The notes under the pieces: model-generated | Databases searched by the model: none | What the model was told of the DNA's origin: nothing | What the model saw: the letters and a program-made list of their open reading frames with translations, nothing else | Part shown: positions 1-5,786 of the stretch, in pieces | Layout: every line of letters begins with the position of its first letter | Position numbering within the stretch: the first letter of the stretch is position 1 | Made by a program: the position numbers and the translations under genes | NCBI GenBank assembly: GCA_964226685.1 | Contig: CAXQRU010000019.1 | Location: forward strand, 1 to 12,024 | Direction of reading: 5' to 3' | Length of the DNA stretch: 12,024 bases | Origin: CAXQRU01 sp964226685 | GTDB taxonomy: Bacteria; Pseudomonadota; Gammaproteobacteria; Pseudomonadales; Cellvibrionaceae

Positions 1-121
1 CACAACCATTTTGCCACCTAATAATCAGCGCAAGGATATGTGTTTATTCATTGCATTGACCTAAATTAGTCTATTTTAATAGATAAGCCTAGCATCCGCC
101 CAGGTTTAACCTCCTCGCGTT

Positions 122-142
122 TTACGGCGCTCAGCGCCGTAA
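122..142. repeat. Perfect GC-rich inverted repeat (first of three)
   Basis: The arms TTACGGCGC (122-130) and GCGCCGTAA (134-142) are exact reverse complements around TCA. The symmetry extends to a single central C. As RNA it would give a 9 bp hairpin with a three-base loop on either strand. It is preceded by T and followed by GCAAG on the plus strand, and followed by AAAACG on the minus strand, so it lacks the T-run of an intrinsic terminator. The function is unknown. Confidence 0.9.
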
Positions 143-154
143 GCAAGCCCACTC

Positions 155-173
155 TTAAACCAGCCTGGTTTAA
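155..173. repeat. Perfect inverted repeat (second of three)
   Basis: TTAAACCAG (155-163) and CTGGTTTAA (165-173) are exact reverse complements around one C. The left arm also matches GGTTTAA at 103-109 as an alternative partner, because TTAAACC pairs with either copy. Pairing with 103-109 would enclose the first inverted repeat in a larger stem, so two mutually exclusive folds are possible. The function is unknown. Confidence 0.88.
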
Positions 174-182
174 AATAGAGGC

Positions 183-209
183 GCTATTGGTACTAACAGT
201 ACCCATAGC
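183..209. repeat. Long inverted repeat (third of three), possible 3' end of hsd transcript
   Basis: GCTAT (183-187) pairs with ATAGC (205-209), and GGTACT (189-194) pairs with AGTACC (198-203). There is one mismatch (188/204) and an AAC loop, giving a 12-position stem with 11 pairs. It is the first strong hairpin met by transcription leaving hsdR, about 90 nt beyond the stop codon. On the minus strand it is followed by GCCTCTATTTTAAACC, a weak T stretch only, so a role in ending or protecting the hsd mRNA is inference. Confidence 0.85.
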
Positions 210-299
210 CAGTACTATTTAAACTTTTTGGGCTCAGCTTGACGACAGCAGGGACAAGACAAGCAAGATTATTTACCTTCGTTATGGTTAGACATACCC

Positions 300-3200
300 T
301 TAACCCGCACTTCCATCATCAAACCAAGGTTCAGCCAAAGCATCATTTTGCTCCAGAATAAATTGCTTGAGAAATTGATCAATTCGAATACTCAACTTAA
401 AAGGCGGTATGGCTTGCCTATCTTGTTTTTCGAAGTAGTCTTTAGCTTTGTCCTTATCCACAGTTTCCTTGAGTTTTTCGAAACGACTAAAGTTATTTAG
501 GTTCTTCTCGTCAACATTGTCAGCCATCAAAGCAATAAGTAGGTTTTTGTCCAAACCTAAGGCACTTACGACTGCATTAAGTTGAGCGTTCTCAGCACTA
601 TCTTTATAGTCATTAATGTAGTCCCTAAACGTGTGACCTTCAATTAACTGTGCGTCGCCGCGCTGCAAGTCATGCAAGAAGAGCTTCGCGTACTTTTGCT
701 CAGATTGCGTGAGTGTTGAAAATGACTTATGCAGCTCATTTAAAGTTGTCTCAATGCTCTCTTGATCTTGATTAAGTTCTTTTAAATATTTTTCAAAGCG
801 GCTGTTCATGTAATCCGCGTCTATTTTACCGGTATCAATAACAGTCAGATGACCGCTAATATCAAAAGCTATATCCCCTCCTGCTCCTGCGCCACTGCCA
901 CTACTGCTTGCAAGCTCTTTGTAACGGAGGGCCAAACTTAAATAGACTTGCTCATCTACCACTAAGGTTACTTCGCGTTTATCAGCGCCTTCACCCACTG
1001 AATAAGTCAGCTCATCCCAATGAAAACCTTGTATCTTCGCGGCCGCCAAGTGTTGATTAAAAATTTTGAATAAACCGGCAAATTTGGCACAAGCTTCAGA
1101 GTCATCTGGCAGCCTTTCAAAATTTGAAACACCCGCACTGGCGAACAATTCGTTGATTTCAGCAATCTGTTCATTCATCGCTTTGAGATTGTCTTCCCTG
1201 CGGTCAACAAATAAGCCTATAGGTTTATCGCCAGAATACAACTTAACTGCAGCCTTAATGTGCTGTTCCATCGTGTGTGGATAGCGGTAATAGCGAATAG
1301 TACCGTGGGTTTTATCAGGATCCAGTAAGCGGTTGGTGCGCGAGAAAGCTTGAATAATGTTTTGATACTGAATGACCTTGTCTAAATACAAAGTGTTGAG
1401 CCATTTAGAGTCAAAGCCCGTCAGCATTTGGTTAACAACAATCAGCAAGTCGAGCTGTTTTTCAGGCTCAGTATGGATGTGCGCATAGGACTTTTTATGA
1501 GCAAGGCGTGCAGCTAGGTCTTCTTTGAATTTGGCATGTTTAGCAAAATCAAAGTTTTGGCCATAGCGCGCATTGTAATCGGCCATAATTTCTTCTAGAC
1601 CGTCGCCTTTAAATGTGGGGCCACGGCCTTCACTGCCGTCGTTATCGATATTAGGGTCAAACAGTGCGGATACTTTTAGCTCAGGCTTAGCGGCTTTTAA
1701 GCGGCGGTAGTAGTCAATGGCTTCCGCAATGCTGTCGGTCGCAAAAATGGCATGAAACTTATTGGCTTGGCTAAGCACATCCCAGTTTTTAAGAATATCC
1801 TCCACGACTTTAGCTTGATGTGCATCTGTTAGGTATTGTTCTTTCGGCACATAATCTTCTATGCCTTTGTCGTATTTGCCGGTTGGATTTTTTTTACCGA
1901 CCATATCTATTTCATTTATAAAGAAATTAAATTTCTTCTTTTTGGCTGGGTCTGCCATAGCATCGGCCACGGTATCAGCCTTGACCTGCATTAATGCAAC
2001 GGCTTGACGAAGCTCTTGATCTTCAAAGGTGCAGACTTTATAAGGGTCAAAACCTAAGACATTGCCATCTCTTATCCCGTCAGCAATGCTGTAACGGTGT
2101 AACTCTTTTCCAAAAACGGTGCTGGTCGTATTGCCCTTTTTTTCATTTTCTTCTTGAATAGGTGTACCCGTAAAACCAAAAAACAAGGCGCGTGGAAATG
2201 TTCGCTTAATAGTAATCAACATATCGCCAAAGGTGGAGCGATGGGCTTCATCAATAATAAACACCAAACGCTTAGCTCGGATTTTTTCGATATCGGCTGA
2301 ATTTGTGGCCATTCCCTCGTCATCCACCGCCTCAACGATATTACTCATTTTTTGAATTGAGCTAACAATCAAGGTTTGGGCGGGGTCCGTGCTTTTGAGC
2401 TTAGTGACTAGAATATCAGTGCTTTTGGTCTCCTGCACCGCTTCGCCATCACCGGCAAAGCTTTTGTATTCGGCAAGCGACTGAGTTCCTAGCTCGATGC
2501 GGTCCATTAAAAAAATGACTTTATCGGCATCTTTTGATTGAGCGATCAACTGGGCCGATTTAAAACTGGTCATGGTTTTACCGGAACCCGTGGTATGCCA
2601 GACATAGCCACCGAGGCGATCAGGGTTATTGGCAACGTTACCCAATTGTTGCCAATTGGTTTTGGCGACTTTATCGGAGATCGCATTTGCGGCGTAATAT
2701 TGATAGCTACGCATCACCTTGAGCACCCCATCGGTATCATCTGCAACGGTATAAAAGCCTATGAGTTGATGTGCCATGGGTATAGAGAGTAAGTCAGATG
2801 CAATGTCTTTCCAGTGATTTTTGGGCTCGTTCATAAAATCCGCCCAATGGAATTGGTAGTCAGGGTTAAATGCGCCATCCGGCCCGGGGTTGGCAAAATA
2901 TTTCGTCTCCTCTGGCGTCATAGCCACAAACACTTGGATCAGCGAAAACAATCCGCTAAAAATACCCTCGGCGCTGTATTTTTCAATTTGCCTCACGGCT
3001 TGGCTAACGGGTATGCGACTGCGCTTAAGCTCCACATGGATCACGGGCATGCCGTTAATCAATAACAATACATCACCGCGCCTGTCATTACGCAAGGGGC
3101 TACCCCGTTCAAACTTAGGTTGCCGCACAATTTGGTAACGGCTTTGGCCGGCAGCAATTTCATGGCGGTCATAAATTTTTAAGCTCACTTCTTTACCGTA

Positions 3201-3503
3201 GTGAAGCTTGTCAGCGGGGTTATCGCGTTTGATGGCAACGGTTTTACCGTTAATAAAACCATTGAGTTTTAGCGGTGTTCGTAGCGCCTTTATTTGCTCA
3301 AGTATTTGCTGCATTTCCGACTCAGTTAACGGCACATCGTTTAAGCGGTCTTGCTGCTTATTGTTCTCAAATAAGATAGTCGCCCAGTTTTGCAGCAACT
3401 CGGCCTCAGTCTTGTACGTTAAAATCTCGGCTTCCCACCCTTTGTGGGGAAGCACCTCAACAAAGGCCTGCTCAAATGCAGCTTCGGTTTTGAATGTGGT
3501 CAT
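300..3503 (-). CDS. hsdR: Type I restriction enzyme, R (endonuclease/translocase) subunit
   Basis: This is the motor and nuclease subunit of the type I restriction complex. With HsdM2S it binds unmodified sites, pulls in DNA using ATP and cuts at a distance. The 1067-residue protein has the expected order. The N-terminal nuclease shows D144, E158-L-K160 and QIEKY at 172-176 (PD-(D/E)xK with the type I QxxxY motif). Next come Walker A HTTGSGKT at 303-310, DEAH at 418-421, TGTP at 445-448 and helicase motif VI QAFSRTNR at 717-724. A Gly/Ser/Ala-rich linker lies at about 866-877, before the C-terminal helical part. The start is ATG at 3503, with AAAGG at 3515-3519 as a rather distant ribosome site. 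It is the last gene of the hsd operon, 34 nt after fic. The frame is intact and the key residues are present, so it is probably active. Resemblance to the EcoR124I (type IC) group is an impression from memory. Confidence 0.97.
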   Translation of the reverse strand: MTTFKTEAAFEQAFVEVLPHKGWEAEILTYKTEAELLQNWATILFENNKQQDRLNDVPLTESEMQQILEQIKALRTPLKLNGFINGKTVAIKRDNPADKLHYGKEVSLKIYDRHEIAAGQSRYQIVRQPKFERGSPLRNDRRGDVLLLINGMPVIHVELKRSRIPVSQAVRQIEKYSAEGIFSGLFSLIQVFVAMTPEETKYFANPGPDGAFNPDYQFHWADFMNEPKNHWKDIASDLLSIPMAHQLIGFYTVADDTDGVLKVMRSYQYYAANAISDKVAKTNWQQLGNVANNPDRLGGYVWHTTGSGKTMTSFKSAQLIAQSKDADKVIFLMDRIELGTQSLAEYKSFAGDGEAVQETKSTDILVTKLKSTDPAQTLIVSSIQKMSNIVEAVDDEGMATNSADIEKIRAKRLVFIIDEAHRSTFGDMLITIKRTFPRALFFGFTGTPIQEENEKKGNTTSTVFGKELHRYSIADGIRDGNVLGFDPYKVCTFEDQELRQAVALMQVKADTVADAMADPAKKKKFNFFINEIDMVGKKNPTGKYDKGIEDYVPKEQYLTDAHQAKVVEDILKNWDVLSQANKFHAIFATDSIAEAIDYYRRLKAAKPELKVSALFDPNIDNDGSEGRGPTFKGDGLEEIMADYNARYGQNFDFAKHAKFKEDLAARLAHKKSYAHIHTEPEKQLDLLIVVNQMLTGFDSKWLNTLYLDKVIQYQNIIQAFSRTNRLLDPDKTHGTIRYYRYPHTMEQHIKAAVKLYSGDKPIGLFVDRREDNLKAMNEQIAEINELFASAGVSNFERLPDDSEACAKFAGLFKIFNQHLAAAKIQGFHWDELTYSVGEGADKREVTLVVDEQVYLSLALRYKELASSSGSGAGAGGDIAFDISGHLTVIDTGKIDADYMNSRFEKYLKELNQDQESIETTLNELHKSFSTLTQSEQKYAKLFLHDLQRGDAQLIEGHTFRDYINDYKDSAENAQLNAVVSALGLDKNLLIALMADNVDEKNLNNFSRFEKLKETVDKDKAKDYFEKQDRQAIPPFKLSIRIDQFLKQFILEQNDALAEPWFDDGSAG

Positions 3504-3537
3504 TGATTGCTGAACCTTTTATGAATCGTTGAATGGG

Positions 3538-4527
3538 TTAGGGCTGAACTTGCCAGTATCCGGTTTTGGCGGAGCCCAGTCGTTTTAATTGTTTCGTTTT
3601 TTGTAACTGACTAATGGCGCGGCCTATCGTGCGCAGGTCTTTACCGATCACATCGGCCAATTGCTGGCGGGTTAAGTGTGGATTGTGCTGTAGTAAGACC
3701 ATAATGGCATCCGGTGTTTTTAAGCCGCTAATATTGACATCGGGATTTACAGGGGCGTTTACAGGGGTGTTTATAGGGGCGTTTTGTGCCAAGGTTTTTG
3801 CGATCGTATTCAGCATAAACTGAATAAACACCGTGCTATCGGCTTGCTCGTCCGCCTGCTCAAGGGCTTGGTAATACTGCGTTTGATGGTCTTTAATCAT
3901 GCTTTCTAGCGGTAAGGATAGAAACAGTGGATTCCATTGCGACAAGATTAAGGTTTGCCACAAACGCCCCATACGCCCATTACCGTCGGCAAAGGGGTGA
4001 ATAAACTCTAATTCGTAGTGAAAGACGCAACTGGTGATTAAGGGGTGGTCTTTGGCATGTTGTAACCATTGCATCAATTCAGCCATTAAACCCGATACTT
4101 GATGCGCAGGCGGCGCCACATGATGGACTTGGCCGCCCTTGTGAATGCCCACAGCGCCTTGCCGAAATTGCCCTGCCTTGGTTAATACATCGGCCATCAT
4201 TAAGCCGTGGGCGGCGAGTAAATCGCTGATGCGATGGGCTTTAAAATCCGTCAAGGACTCGTAAGCGGCGATAGCGCCTTTGACCTCCGCCAATTCACGC
4301 GCACTGCCCAATACGGGCTTGCCTTCAATCAGGGCCGTGATTTGCTCCTCGCTGAGTGTATTGCCCTCTATGGCCAAGGTGCCGGTAATGGTTTTGATAC
4401 GATTTTGCTTGCGCAATTGGGGCGAGGCATTCTGACCGCTGGCCTGTAACTGGCCGACCTGCTCGCTAATATCCGCAACCGCATTGAGAATGTCGGCGGT
4501 AATCGTAAAGGGGGGTGTCGTGGTCAT
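3538..4527 (-). CDS. Fic-family protein AMP-transferase with winged-helix C-terminus, inside the hsd operon
   Basis: Fic enzymes transfer AMP (rarely other groups) from a nucleotide to a side-chain hydroxyl of a target protein. From ATG 4527 the protein has 329 residues. A Fic_N-like region is followed by TLAIEG at 50-55, which fits the (S/T)xxxE(G/N) self-inhibition motif of class II Fic proteins. The flap region lies around 129-150. The catalytic motif HPFADGNGRMGR at 177-188 is complete, including the histidine and the anion-binding loop. A short repetitive PVN linker (about 239-256) leads to a winged-helix domain at about 261-327. A longer reading from TTG 4548 is possible, but ATG 4527 has a good ribosome site six bases upstream. 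The gene sits between hsdS and hsdR, where classical type I operons have nothing. The target is unknown. The biochemical family is sure; a defence or toxin role is inference. Confidence 0.95.
   Translation of the reverse strand: MTTTPPFTITADILNAVADISEQVGQLQASGQNASPQLRKQNRIKTITGTLAIEGNTLSEEQITALIEGKPVLGSARELAEVKGAIAAYESLTDFKAHRISDLLAAHGLMMADVLTKAGQFRQGAVGIHKGGQVHHVAPPAHQVSGLMAELMQWLQHAKDHPLITSCVFHYELEFIHPFADGNGRMGRLWQTLILSQWNPLFLSLPLESMIKDHQTQYYQALEQADEQADSTVFIQFMLNTIAKTLAQNAPINTPVNAPVNPDVNISGLKTPDAIMVLLQHNPHLTRQQLADVIGKDLRTIGRAISQLQKTKQLKRLGSAKTGYWQVQP
3742..3789 (-). repeat. 12-bp tandem repeat inside fic (linker)
   Basis: Nearly four 12-base units follow one another, with cores such as GGCGTTTACAGG (3754-3765) and GGTGTTTATAGG (3766-3777). 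On the coding strand they give the repeated peptide pattern PVN/PIN joining the Fic core to the winged helix. A change by whole units would lengthen or shorten the linker by four residues without shifting the frame. Confidence 0.8.
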
Positions 4528-4533
4528 AGTCCG

Positions 4534-4539
4534 CTCCCT
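4534..4539 (-). promoter_or_regulatory. Ribosome binding site fixing the fic start
   Basis: AGGGAG on the minus strand lies six bases before ATG 4527 and in the gap after the hsdS stop (4541-4543). This spacing favours ATG 4527 over the in-frame TTG at 4548, which overlaps the end of hsdS. Confidence 0.75.
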
Positions 4540-4540
4540 G

Positions 4541-5785
4541 CTAAACAAACATTTTGCTCAAGCAGGCTTGCTTGATGTTATTGAGTTTGGTGATTTGTTG
4601 TTGGTGTTGGTTGATAAGGGTGTCGAGTTTTTGGAAGTAGTTGCCGATAGCAGTTTGTTCTTCTTCGGAAGGCATAACGATTTTCATACGCCCAAGTTGC
4701 TTGCCTGAAATCTCCAAAAAGGTTGAGCCTGAAGCATGCTTAAGCGCAAATTCTTTAATCTGCCTGCCAGCGGAATAAAGGAAATAAGGTGAAAATCCTT
4801 CTTTGATAACAAAGGACTGGAAACCCTGATTCGTAGCACCTGATTTAGTAAGAATAGCCATATCACCTATGCCAGCTCTACTCGTAAAAAGGACAGTATT
4901 CCCAGCAGGAAGTATTTTTGCAGATGAATTTTCAAGCCCCAGAGCTGTAATTTTTTTCTGACTACCGTTCGCATATACACATTTACCAATTTCAGTGGGC
5001 GAATACCAATCGATATCACCGTCCCAAAATTCAGATATTGCTGTGCTCGGAGTACCGCCTCCAATAATATCAGCGACATCTGTGCCCAACCCTTTCTCTT
5101 CCCACTCCCCACTAAACCCTTTAAAGCGAATTTCTGGAACCGTTTCGCCTTGTTTGGGGAACATCTTCTCCAGCATGGCTTTTTTAATGTTGCTGAGCTT
5201 ATTGTGCTTTTGTTGGTGTTGGCTGATTAAGTTGTCGAGCTTTTGGAAGAAGTTGCCGATTGCCTTTTTTTCTTCACTACATCCAGGGAATAGCATTTCC
5301 CACTCATTGAGTTTGGATGTACTGATAAATGGTTGATCGGAGCCAACCGATTCACTTTGCGTGTGTAATAGAATTTCTTTCTCTAACACTACAAATGTAA
5401 AGTTCAGATTGATTTTACTTTTAAATGTAATTTTTCCAGCTCTTTGGTAAAGCAAGGAACCATCAAGATGGCCTGGTATTCTGGCAATCTTTAACAGTCC
5501 ATTTGTCACAGGCCTATTTAGCCCTAAAACTATATCTCCACTAGCAAGCAAAAAATTAGAGTGTGACTCTCTGAAAGATGTTGGTAGGAATTTCAAGTTC
5601 TTCGATAGTATCTCACCATTTTGTATGGCCTCACCATTAATAATGGCCACACCGTCTTTTACGTAGTCGATCGCTTTAAATGCATAACCAGAGCTCACTC
5701 GATAAAAACTCGCGAAATTTACATCTTTCCACTCCGCGTTGAACCCTTTAAAACGAATTTTAGGAACTTTGTGACCCACACTCAT
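4541..5785 (-). CDS. hsdS: Type I restriction-modification specificity subunit S
   Basis: HsdS gives the methyltransferase and endonuclease their DNA sequence specificity; each of its two target-recognition domains reads one half of a split site. From ATG 5785 it has 414 residues. It is built as two similar halves: VPKIRFKGFNAEW then domain 1 then a helical conserved region at about 171-209, and VPEIRFKGFSGEW then domain 2 then a second conserved helical region at about 372-414. Both helical regions share AIGNxFQKLDxLIxQHQQ and are expected to form the coiled coil that separates the domains. An in-frame GTG at 5794 overlaps the hsdM stop. ATG 5785 is preferred because AAGGGT lies about seven bases upstream of it. 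The recognition sequence cannot be read from the gene. Domain 1 DNA is clearly A+T-rich compared with fic, which fits exchange of recognition domains. Confidence 0.95.
   Translation of the reverse strand: MSVGHKVPKIRFKGFNAEWKDVNFASFYRVSSGYAFKAIDYVKDGVAIINGEAIQNGEILSKNLKFLPTSFRESHSNFLLASGDIVLGLNRPVTNGLLKIARIPGHLDGSLLYQRAGKITFKSKINLNFTFVVLEKEILLHTQSESVGSDQPFISTSKLNEWEMLFPGCSEEKKAIGNFFQKLDNLISQHQQKHNKLSNIKKAMLEKMFPKQGETVPEIRFKGFSGEWEEKGLGTDVADIIGGGTPSTAISEFWDGDIDWYSPTEIGKCVYANGSQKKITALGLENSSAKILPAGNTVLFTSRAGIGDMAILTKSGATNQGFQSFVIKEGFSPYFLYSAGRQIKEFALKHASGSTFLEISGKQLGRMKIVMPSEEEQTAIGNYFQKLDTLINQHQQQITKLNNIKQACLSKMFV
4550..4667. repeat. hsdS internal direct repeat, copy B (C-terminal conserved region)
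   Basis: This stretch of about 118 bp is similar in sequence to 5162-5279, offset by 612 bp with no gaps over the part I aligned. The copies encode the two helical conserved regions of HsdS. Long shared segments such as TTGTTGGTGTTGG and GTTGCCGAT remain identical or nearly so. Confidence 0.8.
5162..5279. repeat. hsdS internal direct repeat, copy A (central conserved region)
   Basis: This is the partner of 4550-4667 and encodes the central helical region that spaces the two recognition domains. A second, shorter repeated pair covers the IRFKGF coding segments at about 5101-5155 and 5728-5775. Together they bracket each recognition domain with homologous DNA. Confidence 0.8.
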
Positions 5786-5786
5786 T

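Larger units (their letters stand above)
1..299. other. Non-coding region downstream of hsdR, rich in inverted repeats
   Basis: I see no credible gene here on either strand; open frames are only a few codons long. The region lies after the hsdR stop codon on the minus strand. Its main content is a run of three strong inverted repeats between 122 and 209, listed separately. A shorter palindrome (CTAAATTAG) lies at 61-69. None of the repeats is followed by a clear T-run on either strand, so a classical intrinsic terminator for the hsd operon is not evident. Being at the left end of a defence cluster, the region may hold the cluster boundary, but no attachment site or tRNA end is visible. Confidence 0.7.

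Noticed and set aside
100..175. Possible integron attC-like site (GTTTAAC followed by nested palindromes)
   Set aside because: The expected complementary GTTRRRY end is not exact, no integrase or cassette is present, and the palindromes are more perfect than in attC sites.
183..209. Intrinsic terminator of hsdR
   Set aside because: The hairpin is strong, but the minus-strand sequence after it (GCCTCTATTTT) does not give a proper T-run, so I list it as an inverted repeat only.
4528..4548. Longer Fic protein starting at TTG 4548
   Set aside because: ATG 4527 has a well-spaced AGGGAG; the longer form would place this ribosome site inside the coding sequence and overlap hsdS.
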